This document shows positions 41,070 through 49,582 of a stretch of 64,000 bases of DNA, piece by piece; positions within the stretch are counted from its first letter, which is position 1, and each line of letters begins with the position of its first letter. Below the pieces are notes generated by a model. That model was not told the origin of the DNA, did no database searches, and worked only from the letters and a program-made list of their open reading frames with translations. The position numbers and the translations under genes were made by a program. The stretch spans positions 1 to 64,000 of the forward strand of contig NZ_BLAY01000001.1 of the NCBI RefSeq assembly GCF_020521235.1. Direction: 5' to 3'. The stretch is from Microseira wollei NIES-4236. GTDB lineage: Bacteria; Cyanobacteriota; Cyanobacteriia; Cyanobacteriales; Aerosakkonemataceae.

Positions 41070-41807
41070 TTAGCTGGAATTACTTGCAGGATTATAAGAA
41101 GCGATCGCATCTCTTCCCTCTTCCGGGTCTTTCAGGTTAAATATGCTGTAGGGGCACGGCATCATCAATATGTCGGTTCTATCAAGATTTTAATTATGCC
41201 GTGCCCCTACAAGAATGTTCAGGTTGAACATTAGCATAATAATTCCGCAAGACCCACAAAAGATTGCCGTCCCCATCTGGTGGATGTGCGCGCGATCCCA
41301 TGTGGGAAAATCGAAGGACAAAGTGCTAGAGATATTTTTAAAACCCAAGGAAACTCCCAAAAGGTAGATGTCTTTCAAGATTTTTTGTGGCAGTTGGGGT
41401 TGGAGTAAAAGATATATATTGATAGGTTTGGTTTCAACAAAAACTGAGATTTTCTCCCTTCATCTGCGCCAAAACTGTATTTCTATGGTAAAATACACAT
41501 CCAATTTATAAGTATTTTAAATTAAAAAATAAAAATGAAAAGATTTATTTAATAGAGCGCTTGAGAGTTATAAAACAAAATAAGTTTAAAGATTCGCAGT
41601 TTTGCAAGGTGGGAGAAGGGTTTTGCAATCGCGATCGCAAACTTTCCGGCGAGAAAGTGCATTTACCCTAACACAGCGACACCAAGGAACTGTAAGATGG
41701 TAGAGCGGTGAACTCTAAGATATGCAACAAAAACTTGACTTGGGCAGGATATTGTTGATATATCAAATCGCCGAAAAGCCATCGTTCTCGGTTTCAAGAC
41801 TACTCGC
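41070..41807. repeat. Long intergenic region with an inverted repeat
   Basis: GTAGGGGCACGGCAT (41148-41162) and ATGCCGTGCCCCTAC (41196-41210) are perfect complements around a 33-bp loop, a common cyanobacterial dispersed element. The remainder up to the desaturase is AT-rich (41440-41590) with a few HIP1 sites. The minus-strand frame at 41190-41378 has no recognisable features. The desaturase promoter must lie here. Confidence 0.7.
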
Positions 41808-42638
41808 ATGTATAAAAGCTGGACCATTAATTTTGGTGCCTTGCCGTTTGTTGGCGTTCACCTTGCTTGCCTTGCTGCATTTTGGACAGGTGTAGATCCA
41901 TTAGCAATTTGGATGTGTGTCGCTTTATTCCTGATCCGCAAATTTGGTATTACTGGCGGCTATCATCGTTACTTCTCGCACCGTTCCTACGAAACAAGCC
42001 GCTGGTTTCAATTTATACTCGGATTGTTAGGAGCATCAGCCGCGCAACGAGGCCCGCTTTGGTGGGCATCGCACCATCGGCATCACCACAAGTATTCAGA
42101 TACAGACGAAGATATTCATTCTGCCAAAAAACAAGGCTTTTACTGGTCGCATGTGGGCTGGATTGTCTCGTTTGATTACGATGACTATGAACCAAAATTA
42201 GTCAAGGACTTGACAAAATACCCGGAATTACTGTGGTTGGAAAGATACAATGTTATTCCAACAATCATCCTTGCCGTTGGATGCTATTTGGTTCACGGGT
42301 GGATGGGATTAGTTTGGGGATATTTTATCAGCACGACGATTCTTTATCACACTACATTCGCGATCAATTCCCTGTGTCACGTATTCGGTACGCAGCGCTA
42401 CGACACGGGTGAGTCGAGCAAAAATTCTTTGTGGTTGGCACTAATTACCCTGGGGGAAGGATGGCACAATAACCATCACCGCTATCAGCTTTCGGCACGT
42501 CAAGGTTTCTTCTGGTGGGAAATTGACATCGCCTACTATGTGCTGTTGTTGCTATCTGCATTCGGCATTGTGTGGGATTTAAAACAACCGCCGAAATGGC
42601 TTCTGCAACCAGAGGCAATGATAGCAGGGCGGGGATAA
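41808..42638 (+). CDS. Delta-9-type fatty acid desaturase
   Basis: The 276-residue integral membrane di-iron protein has three histidine boxes: HRYFSH (about 53), HHRHHH (about 87) and HNNHH (about 220). It has four hydrophobic spans. The pattern GEGWHNNHHRYQ and overall length match acyl-CoA/acyl-lipid delta-9 desaturases (DesC group). It inserts the first double bond into saturated acyl chains, adjusting membrane fluidity, and is often cold-induced. No ribosome site is obvious before the ATG. Which DesC subgroup it belongs to is not determined. Confidence 0.9.
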   Translation: MYKSWTINFGALPFVGVHLACLAAFWTGVDPLAIWMCVALFLIRKFGITGGYHRYFSHRSYETSRWFQFILGLLGASAAQRGPLWWASHHRHHHKYSDTDEDIHSAKKQGFYWSHVGWIVSFDYDDYEPKLVKDLTKYPELLWLERYNVIPTIILAVGCYLVHGWMGLVWGYFISTTILYHTTFAINSLCHVFGTQRYDTGESSKNSLWLALITLGEGWHNNHHRYQLSARQGFFWWEIDIAYYVLLLLSAFGIVWDLKQPPKWLLQPEAMIAGRG

Positions 42639-42729
42639 ATAGACCCCTACCCAAACCCCTCCCCTGTAAGGAGAGGGGCAGAGCAAAAAATGCGTTCGCG
42701 TAGCGTGCCTGAGGCATATCGCTCAAATC
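42639..42729. repeat. Short dispersed repeats before rsmB
   Basis: CCCCTACCCAAACCCCTCCCC with CTGTAAGGAGAGGGG (a hairpin) is followed by GCGTTCGCGTAGCGTGCC with TGAGGCATATCGCT. Both are dispersed cyanobacterial repeats. The second ends 6 bp before the rsmB start. Confidence 0.65.
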
Positions 42730-44379
42730 ATGAGTAAGCAAAATCCTCGGCAATTAGCATTTATTGCCCTCCGGTCAGTTCACCGGGGGGCGTTTGCCGA
42801 TGTTGCCCTTGATAAAGTACTGCAAAATGCCAATTTGAGCAATTTAGACAGAGGATTGGTAACAGAATTAGTTTATGGCAGCGTTAGAAGACAACGGACC
42901 CTAGATGCACTAATCGACCAATTGGCTAAAAAACCTGCCAGCAAACAACCAGACGATCTCCGCACAATTTTACATTTGGGTTTATATCAACTGCGCTATC
43001 TCAGTCAAATTCCCCCTTCTGCTGCGGTTAATTCTACCGTTGAACTTGCTAAAGAAAATAACTTTTCCGGATTGACTGGTTTTGTTAATGGTTTGTTGCG
43101 CCAGTATATCCGCCTATCTCTTGTGGGGCAGGCATCTTGCCTGCCATTGGTGGAGGGCAAACAGGATGCCCACTCCACAAATCCATTGCTCAAACAAGGC
43201 AAACAGGATGCCCACTCCACAAATCAATTGGTAAAACAAGGCAAACAGGATGCCCACTCCACAAATCAATTGATCGCACAGGGCGGGCAGGATGCCCACT
43301 CCACAAATCAATTAATTACACAGGGCGGGCAGGATGCCCACTCCATAAATCAATTGCTCAAACAAGGCAAACAGGATGCCCACCCCACAAATCCATTGCT
43401 CAAACAAGGCAAACAGGATGCCCAACCCACAAATCAAGACCCGCTTAAGTTGCCAGAAAACCCTGTTGTTAGGTTGGGAATTTTACACAGTTTTCCCGAT
43501 TGGATTGTACAAGTTTGGCTGGAACAATTAGGCTATGCAGAAACAGAACAACTTTGCGAATGGATGAATACTTCCCCTACTATTGACTTGCGCGTTAATA
43601 TTTTGCGAACTTCGATCGAGGAAGTAGAAGCGGCGATGCAGTCGGCGGGAATTTCTGTTAGTCGCATTCCTTATCTTCCCCAAGGATTAAGATTAACTGG
43701 AACTCTCGGTACAATTGCGAACTTGCCTGGATTTAGTCAAGGTTGGTGGACAATTCAAGATAGTAGCGCTCAATTGGTGGGGTATTTACTCAATCCGCAA
43801 CCAGGGGAAGTAATAATTGATGCTTGTGCGGCACCGGGAGGGAAGACAACCCATATCGCGGAATTGATCGGGGATAATGGGACGGTGTGGGGATGCGATC
43901 GCACTCCCTCCCGACTCAAAAAACTGCAAGAAAATACCCAACGACTCGGCTTAAAATCGATTCAAATTTGCACCGGAGATAGCCGCAATCAATCCCAGTT
44001 TACCAACATCGCCGACCGAGTTTTACTCGATGCCCCTTGTTCGGGATTGGGAACTTTACACCGCCGCGCCGATGCCCGCTGGCGTCATACTAAAGAAACA
44101 GTAACAGAACTGGCGACGCTACAGGGGGAACTTTTAGAACAAGTGGCAACTTGGGTTAAACCCGGTGGTAGTTTAGCGTACTCTACCTGCACGCTGCACC
44201 CCCTAGAAAATGAAAATATTATTCAAGCATTTCTAGAACGCCACCCTGACTGGCAAATCGCATCGCCAATGCCCAATTCAAACTTAGCATCCTTTACGAC
44301 CCCAGATGGGTGGCTGAAAGTTTGGCCTCATCGGCATCAAATGGATGGTTTCTTTATGGTGCTACTGAGATGCAATTGA
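42730..44379 (+). CDS. rsmB: 16S rRNA (cytosine-967-C5)-methyltransferase with in-frame repeat insertion
   Basis: The 549-residue protein has an N-terminal NusB-like RNA-binding domain (about 1-125) and a C-terminal SAM-dependent methyltransferase. DACAAPGGKTTHIAELIG near 363 binds SAM; DAPCSGLG near 435 and YSTCTLHPLENE near 486 supply the two conserved Cys. It methylates C967 of 16S rRNA. Typical members are about 430-450 residues. The extra ~105 residues (about 130-237) are seven 14-residue repeats related to intergenic DNA and lie between the two domains, a place likely to tolerate a linker. The frame is intact across it. Confidence 0.93.
   Translation: MSKQNPRQLAFIALRSVHRGAFADVALDKVLQNANLSNLDRGLVTELVYGSVRRQRTLDALIDQLAKKPASKQPDDLRTILHLGLYQLRYLSQIPPSAAVNSTVELAKENNFSGLTGFVNGLLRQYIRLSLVGQASCLPLVEGKQDAHSTNPLLKQGKQDAHSTNQLVKQGKQDAHSTNQLIAQGGQDAHSTNQLITQGGQDAHSINQLLKQGKQDAHPTNPLLKQGKQDAQPTNQDPLKLPENPVVRLGILHSFPDWIVQVWLEQLGYAETEQLCEWMNTSPTIDLRVNILRTSIEEVEAAMQSAGISVSRIPYLPQGLRLTGTLGTIANLPGFSQGWWTIQDSSAQLVGYLLNPQPGEVIIDACAAPGGKTTHIAELIGDNGTVWGCDRTPSRLKKLQENTQRLGLKSIQICTGDSRNQSQFTNIADRVLLDAPCSGLGTLHRRADARWRHTKETVTELATLQGELLEQVATWVKPGGSLAYSTCTLHPLENENIIQAFLERHPDWQIASPMPNSNLASFTTPDGWLKVWPHRHQMDGFFMVLLRCN
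43150..43437 (+). repeat. Seven 42-bp in-frame repeats within rsmB
   Basis: Units read CAGGATGCCCACTCCAC plus AAATCAATTG and are 42 bp each, translating to KQDAHSTNQLLKQG-type peptides. The core resembles GGGCAGGATGCCCATCCCAC of the MITE-like elements at 2484-2583 and 58215-58313. Being a multiple of 3, the expansion preserves the frame. Confidence 0.9.
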
Positions 44380-44382
44380 AAC

Positions 44383-44395
44383 AGGACTTACGCAA
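44383..44395 (+). repeat. Solo end of the AGGACTTACGCAA element
   Basis: A perfect AGGACTTACGCAA starts 4 bp after the rsmB stop and is followed by CCCAGAAACCGGG, the interior palindrome of the family. No matching right end is present. Confidence 0.75.
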
Positions 44396-44519
44396 GAAGA
44401 TCCCAGAAACCGGGAATATGCGCGTTTGTGAAAGTTACAAAAAATTAATTCTTTTTTTATTCTCAATTTTTCTTCTTTTTGATCGCTTAAGCTGTTAGGG
44501 AAGAGTTAGGAAAAAATCA

Positions 44520-44942
44520 ATGGCATCTAACTCAAATGTTAAAAATCTCGTTAAGATTCTGATTGGTGCAGCTTGGCTTGATGGAAAAATTCAGCCGGAG
44601 GAAAGGGAATATCTCCACCGGGTGGCTAAAGAAAAGGGATTAACCAACGATCCGGAAATTCGACCTTGGCTGTATGAATTACGGTCAGTGTCACCGGATG
44701 AGTGCTATCGGTGGGTGGAAGAATATTTAGGTTCGCGCCCAAGTTCTGAAGATTGCCAGCACCTGATCGAAGCCATCAGTGGCTTAATTTACAGCGATGG
44801 CAATGTTGCCAACGAAGAAGCCAAACTTTTAATGAAGTTACAGCAACTCGAAGAGGCAAAAGAGTCACCCCTGCCAGTTGAGCAGACTGTACTTAAAGCG
44901 ATTCAAAAGCTTTACCACCGCTGGGTTAAACGTCAAGCTTAG
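44520..44942 (+). CDS. TerB-like (tellurite resistance B fold) protein
   Basis: The 140-residue protein is helical, with LVKILIGAAWLDGKIQPEEREYLHRVA and a second copy of the motif in LIEAISGLIYSDGNVANEEAKLL. The two Asp-Gly turns with following Glu residues match the metal-binding TerB/DjlA-like fold. It is cytoplasmic and has no signal. Such proteins occur beside membrane stress systems, but here it stands alone between rsmB and the Psb35-like gene. Confidence 0.8.
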   Translation: MASNSNVKNLVKILIGAAWLDGKIQPEEREYLHRVAKEKGLTNDPEIRPWLYELRSVSPDECYRWVEEYLGSRPSSEDCQHLIEAISGLIYSDGNVANEEAKLLMKLQQLEEAKESPLPVEQTVLKAIQKLYHRWVKRQA

Positions 44943-45033
44943 CAAGTTTGGTAATTGGTAATTGCAGATTTTAGATTGTAGATTTTAGATTTATTGCATC
45001 TGAAATCTGCAATCTAAAATCTAAAATTCCCGA

Positions 45034-45249
45034 TTAGCTTTTAGGCTCGCCCAAACCTGGTGTTTCTTGCTTTTTAATCTCAGGCACGATGCTGGGGCGT
45101 TCTTTGTCTTCCCAACCTGGGGGGCGCTTGGAATTATACCAGGCTAACGAGCCTAAAGATACAGCTGCGATAAAACCAACGATATACACCGCAGTAAAAT
45201 AGACGGGAAAATGAGGCGCGTTCGCAGCAGCTTCCATTAGTACAAACAT
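45034..45249 (-). CDS. Small photosystem II-associated membrane protein, Psb35-like
   Basis: The protein of 71 residues (67 from the second Met at 45237) reads EAAANAPHFPVYFTAVYIVGFIAAVSLGSLAWYNSKRPPGWED. It has one membrane span and a soluble Lys/Pro-rich tail. It resembles the conserved cyanobacterial small protein family that includes Synechocystis Ssl2148, described as Psb35, a CP47-module stabiliser. I recall that assignment from memory, so the name is tentative. The span and WYNSKRPPGWE motif are plainly visible. Confidence 0.6.
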   Translation of the reverse strand: MFVLMEAAANAPHFPVYFTAVYIVGFIAAVSLGSLAWYNSKRPPGWEDKERPSIVPEIKKQETPGLGEPKS

Positions 45250-45396
45250 TGGTTATCAACTCCTAAATCAATCGCTGTCTCTAGAGTATAAAGACTTATT
45301 AAAATTATGCATCTTCCCCTAGTTTGATCCTAGGTGCTGCGTTGGTAATAGGTCATGGGTGATAAATGACCGATGACCTATTACCAATGACCCAAT

Positions 45397-48300
45397 TTAG
45401 TGGTGACTCTTGAAATCGATCGTTGGGGCACTTGCTGCGGGTGCAGGTGCGGCAGAGCGGGCAGCAGCTGGGCGAGATCGCCTCGAAGTTACCCTTGTCG
45501 AGCTTCTAAACGATCGCCTGCTGGCAGTTGACTCCCCACCAGAACCACTACGGCGCGACCCACCCGACGAAGAGCGACGACGGGTGTAGCTCGAGGTATC
45601 AGACGACCTGGTATTGGATGAGGCAGCCGTATATGAGCGTCGCCGACTAACTCTGGGTTGTTCCGATGCCCTGGTATTGGATGACGAAGCCGTATATGAG
45701 CGTCGCCGACTAACTCTGGGTTGTTGCGAGGCGCTGTTATCCGATGACGAAGCCGTATATGAGCGTCGCCGACTAACTCTGGGTTGTTCCGATGCCCTGG
45801 TATTGGATGAGGCAGCCGTATATGAGCGTCGCCGACTAACTCTGGGTTGTTCCGATGCCCTGGTATTGGATGACGAAGCCGTATATGAGCGTCGCCGCCA
45901 CTGTCTGGAGTTATCCGACGAGCTGTTATCCGATGACGAAGCCGTATATGAGCGTCGCCGCCGCCATTGTCTGGAGTTATCCGACGAGCTGTTATCCGAT
46001 GACGAAGCCGTATATGAGCGTCGCCGCCGCCACTGTCTGGAGTTATCCGACGAGCTGTTATCCGATGACGAAGCCGTATATGAGCGTCGCCGCCGCCACT
46101 GTCTGGAGCTATCCGACGAGCTGCTATCCGATGATGAGGCGACAAAAACCCGCCGGCGACGCCGCACTACTGTTTGTTGATCGTCATTGCTGGCAGTTTG
46201 GTTTTCTGACCTCACCCTAAAGCGGCGTCTCACCCCTTGGGATGGAGAAGAATCGTTATCCGAACCACGCCAGCGACGGGATCTCCTCGAATTGTCGTCA
46301 TCATCATCATTCGATGCTCTTTTGATGCGCATCGTGTAGAGCTGTCCGGGTCTGACGGGTTCAGCTTTAATAATCCCTTTACGACCTTCTACCTTATCCG
46401 GTCGCGGCGGGAATTTCTCCACCTCCATCCCATCGACTGCTTTGACCATAAAGTTGCGCCAGGTGAGGGCTGCGGTGCTGCTGGCGCCCCAAGTCGGCGT
46501 GTTATCGTCGTTACCCAGCCAAACGCCGGTCACGAGTTGGGGGATGTAGCCAATGAACCAGAGGTCGCGAGCGTCGTCGGAGGTGCCGGTTTTTCCGGCA
46601 ACTTGTCTGCCTGGTAAAGCTGCGGCGCTTCCCGTTCCCGAATTGACGACGCCCCGCAACATCCAAGTCATAATGGCTGCGGTTTCTTCGTCTACGGCTT
46701 CTTCGGGCTGGTATTTCGCTTCGTAGAGGACTTCTCCGCGCTGGTCGAGGACGCGACGAATGCCGTGAACTTCGGTATGCTTCCCTTTGGTTGCCAGGGT
46801 GCCGTAGCCGCCGGTTAACTCTAGCAGGTTGACTTCTACGCCTCCTAGTGCTAATGAATAAACCGGCTTGAGTTCGGATTTAATCCCCATTTTGTGGGCG
46901 GTTTCGATCGTGGGTTCAAATCCGACATCAATTAACGCCCGGACTGCGACCGTGTTGACGGATTGGACTAGGGCGTCGCGCATGGAAATCCAACCGCTGT
47001 GAGTTTCGCTGTAGTTTTTAGGGGTATAGCCATCCACCTTAAACGGGGCGTCTAAGTAACCCCGGAAGGGGGAGAACCCAGCTGCGATCGCAGTCGTATA
47101 AACAAACCCTTTAAACGTAGATCCGGGTTGCCGCATCGCTTGGGTGACGCGATTAAATTGGGTATCGTCAAAGTCCGTCCCCCCCACCATCGCCTTGACT
47201 TCGCCGTTGCGCGGATCGATCGCGACTAACGCCGCTTGCTTAAATCGCTCACTCCGACCATAGCGAGCGATGGCTTTTTCCACCACTTCTTCGGCTTGCT
47301 GTTGCCATTGGCGGTTTAAACTTGTTTCGACAATTAAACCGCCTGCTTCCACAGCTTCTGGCGGGATCAAGCGCGGCAATTCTTGCTCTACGTAGGAGGT
47401 AAAATAAGGCGCTTCGGTTGCCAGTCGTTTGGGGGGTGCTGGCTCAATTTCCAGAGGTTCGGCAATCGTTGCTTGCGCCAGTTGGGGTGTAATAATTTTA
47501 GCTTCTTGCATCCGCTGCAACACGAGATTGCGACGTGCTACGGCGGCTTTTTCATCCACCAGGGGCGAGAATTTACCGGGGGCGGGTGCCATTGCTACCA
47601 GGGTCGCCATTTCTGACAGCGTCAGTTCTTCCAGGTCTTTGCTGAAGTAGACCCAAGCTGCATCGGCGACTCCGTAAGCGCCTTCTCCCAGATAAACCAA
47701 ATTCAGATAGCGTTCGAGTATCTGCTGTTTGGTTAATTTTTGCTCAATTTTTTGAGCCAGCATGACTTCCCGAATTTTGCGCCAGACGCTGCGCTCTTGG
47801 GAGAGGAAAACAATCCTTGCCAGCTGTTGGGTGATCGTACTGCCTCCTTCTACCACGTCTCGCGCGGTTAGGTTAGAGACAACGGCGCGGAGGATGCCTT
47901 GATAGTCTACGCCCTTATGCTGGTAGAAGCGGCGGTCTTCCGAGGCAACGAAAGCTTGTACCAAATGGGGCGGCATTTCTTCGAGCGAGTATTTTTCCCG
48001 CGTTGCTTCGCCCCGCTGTTGTAAAATTGTGCCGTCTTCGGCTTTAATCGTCAGCGTGCCGTCGCGCACGAAGGTGAGAGCTTCTGCTGGATCGGGCAAA
48101 CTGCGGTCTAACTTCCACCAGACGACGCCGACTGCGATCGCTCCCCCGCTGACACTCACCCCAATTCCGGTCAAAATCCAAAATTTCCGACTGCGATACA
48201 TCGGGTTTTTCAGATCCAGCAAAGGCGAATCCAGTACCTGCTGGGGAATTACCCGCGACATCGCCGCCATCAGCTTGCTTTTTGGCTTTGTGGTTGCGGT

Positions 48301-48474
48301 GGATGCATCATCTGGCGCCGCGTCGGTTTCTCTGACGGCAGATTCCAGTGGGAGCAAGGTTTTTACCCCGTTCGCTGACTGGGATTTAGTTTCCGACGTT
48401 GTTGCTGATTCAGCCACTTTGGAGTTGCTGAACTGGGTTGAAATATCATTGAGTTCGGGGATAAATTTTGTCAC
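45397..48474 (-). CDS. Class A penicillin-binding protein with a long repetitive Ser/Arg tail
   Basis: The 1025-residue bifunctional peptidoglycan synthase has a cytoplasmic N-terminus and a membrane span at about 96-118. A glycosyltransferase-51 domain carries EDRRFYQHKGVD and GGSTITQQLARI. The transpeptidase has STFK (about 449), SVN and KTGTSDD (about 629). It polymerises and cross-links peptidoglycan in the periplasm. Typical relatives end at about residue 720. The last ~300 residues are Ser/Arg-rich tandem repeats (RRRSYTASSSDN and variants) and basic, so the tail may bind peptidoglycan or other cell-wall polymers. The start is ATG at 48474. Confidence 0.93.
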   Translation of the reverse strand: MTKFIPELNDISTQFSNSKVAESATTSETKSQSANGVKTLLPLESAVRETDAAPDDASTATTKPKSKLMAAMSRVIPQQVLDSPLLDLKNPMYRSRKFWILTGIGVSVSGGAIAVGVVWWKLDRSLPDPAEALTFVRDGTLTIKAEDGTILQQRGEATREKYSLEEMPPHLVQAFVASEDRRFYQHKGVDYQGILRAVVSNLTARDVVEGGSTITQQLARIVFLSQERSVWRKIREVMLAQKIEQKLTKQQILERYLNLVYLGEGAYGVADAAWVYFSKDLEELTLSEMATLVAMAPAPGKFSPLVDEKAAVARRNLVLQRMQEAKIITPQLAQATIAEPLEIEPAPPKRLATEAPYFTSYVEQELPRLIPPEAVEAGGLIVETSLNRQWQQQAEEVVEKAIARYGRSERFKQAALVAIDPRNGEVKAMVGGTDFDDTQFNRVTQAMRQPGSTFKGFVYTTAIAAGFSPFRGYLDAPFKVDGYTPKNYSETHSGWISMRDALVQSVNTVAVRALIDVGFEPTIETAHKMGIKSELKPVYSLALGGVEVNLLELTGGYGTLATKGKHTEVHGIRRVLDQRGEVLYEAKYQPEEAVDEETAAIMTWMLRGVVNSGTGSAAALPGRQVAGKTGTSDDARDLWFIGYIPQLVTGVWLGNDDNTPTWGASSTAALTWRNFMVKAVDGMEVEKFPPRPDKVEGRKGIIKAEPVRPGQLYTMRIKRASNDDDDDNSRRSRRWRGSDNDSSPSQGVRRRFRVRSENQTASNDDQQTVVRRRRRVFVASSSDSSSSDSSRQWRRRRSYTASSSDNSSSDNSRQWRRRRSYTASSSDNSSSDNSRQWRRRRSYTASSSDNSSSDNSRQWRRRSYTASSSNTRASEQPRVSRRRSYTAASSNTRASEQPRVSRRRSYTASSSDNSASQQPRVSRRRSYTASSSNTRASEQPRVSRRRSYTAASSNTRSSDTSSYTRRRSSSGGSRRSGSGGESTASRRSFRSSTRVTSRRSRPAAARSAAPAPAASAPTIDFKSHH
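45600..46150 (-). repeat. 63/66-bp coding repeats in the PBP tail
   Basis: GCCGTATATGAGCGTCGCCG (plus strand) recurs at 45626, 45689, 45752, 45815, 45878, 45941, 46007 and 46073, with spacings of 63 or 66 bp. Two sub-types alternate in blocks: RQWRR-type and QPRVS-type units. All changes keep the frame. Confidence 0.92.
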
Positions 48475-48861
48475 CTTAGACCCTCACACGCAACACAGAC
48501 CAAGCCAAGCTTTGTTTTGGAGTGAAATTCACCTAAGTTTTGAATATTTTGAATTTGCTTGAAGTCATACTGGCTGTTTTTGTCGGTTTATTAGGCTATG
48601 ACTCCTGGAGAGGATTGAAATTGATTGGCGTTGTTCGCTCTTGGATTCGAGCTAACTTTGCTTTTTTAGGGTAAGTTCAACGACGATTATTTGCAACCGT
48701 GCTGCTATTGCCATGGGAAGCAATACGCACCCGCAATTGTTCGTTTGGGCAAGCGAGAGCGATTATACCATGCCTTGCCGATTTTGCGGAGAGCTATCAA
48801 ATCAAAGCGCGATCGCGCTGCCGCCGGATGATAGCCTGATAGGAAGCGAACGGAACTTACT
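48475..48861. other. Intergenic, no gene seen
   Basis: This 387-bp region between divergent PBP and exported-protein genes has HIP1-like sites near 48812 but no repeat family or convincing small gene. It should carry both promoters. Confidence 0.5.
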
Positions 48862-49485
48862 ATGGCTAGATTGATCGAGCGCGCGATCGCAATACCCAGT
48901 TTATTAGAGTCCAGAAAATCAGGCTCAGGGCAGGCGAGACGCCTACCCCACAAGAGTTTTTGGAGATATCTATTGTTCTTGGCAAGCATTACCGCCATTT
49001 CCTCCCCCACTCTCCCCCAACTCGGAGCATCTGCGGCGACCTTGGCACAAACCCCGGCACCCAGGTATCAACCTTTACCCCCCGCCGCGTGCAACGAATT
49101 AGCCCAGGCAATGACGAACGCCCTCAAAGTCAGGGTGAGAATGACAAGGGGATCTTTTGTAGACTACATCAACCGAGAGCAAGGCATTGGCTGCCAGTTG
49201 ATTGCAACGGGTGACGGGCGCAACTTTAACAAGCTTTCTGATATTGTCCGCAATTTAAGCGATCTGCTGGCGAAGCAAGGCTGGTCAGAAGTATCCGATT
49301 ACACAGCCGATGGCCCAACCGAAGTTGCCAGAGGATTTCGTCAAGGCAACAGTTTAGCCGTATTCAACGTGGAATGGGAACCCGCCCCAGGTGCTAGCTG
49401 TCCCCAAAATCAGCCGATTTCAGCTTGTCAGCTGACACCAGATCAACAAATTTATCGCATTAGGGTGAATGCGGCGACTAAATAA
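48862..49485 (+). CDS. Exported protein of unknown function with a repeat-derived N-terminus
   Basis: The 207-residue protein has a hydrophobic signal segment (WRYLLFLASITAISSPTLPQ, with ASA-A near 55). The mature part has AACNELAQAMTNALKVRVRMTRGSFVDY and GWSEVSDYTADGPTEVARGFR, a cyanobacterial family I do not recognise by name. About 31 residues precede the signal segment, unusually long. They include SGQARRLPHKS, encoded by GGCAGGCGAGACGCCTACCCCAC, a dispersed repeat. The true start may be hard to define because no later Met precedes the signal. Its stop codon forms part of a solo MITE arm. Confidence 0.6.
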   Translation: MARLIERAIAIPSLLESRKSGSGQARRLPHKSFWRYLLFLASITAISSPTLPQLGASAATLAQTPAPRYQPLPPAACNELAQAMTNALKVRVRMTRGSFVDYINREQGIGCQLIATGDGRNFNKLSDIVRNLSDLLAKQGWSEVSDYTADGPTEVARGFRQGNSLAVFNVEWEPAPGASCPQNQPISACQLTPDQQIYRIRVNAATK

Positions 49486-49503
49486 CTCAAATTGCTAGTT
49501 ACA
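49483..49503. repeat. Solo arm of the TAACNCAAGTTGC element over a stop codon
   Basis: TAACTCAAATTGCTAGTTAC starts at the stop codon TAA of the exported-protein gene. No right arm is found, but CCAATTACCAATTACCCATT heptamers follow up to 49572. Confidence 0.7.
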
Positions 49504-49582
49504 ATTGGAGCAAGCGGGTAATAAATAAATTCATCCCAATTACCAATTACCCATTACCAATTACCCATTACCTCATCTATTT

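Noticed and set aside
41190-41378. 62-residue minus-strand frame
   Set aside because: It starts in AT-rich DNA and ends inside a dispersed inverted repeat, with no recognisable protein features.
43137-43448. Overlapping frames in both strands within the rsmB repeats
   Set aside because: They are alternative-frame readings of the 42-bp repeats; only the rsmB frame links conserved domains.
45614-46220. Plus-strand open frames with YERRRLTLGCSDAL-type repeats
   Set aside because: They are antisense to the Ser/Arg repeat tail of the penicillin-binding protein. The repeat lacks stops in several frames, and no start signal or known fold supports them.
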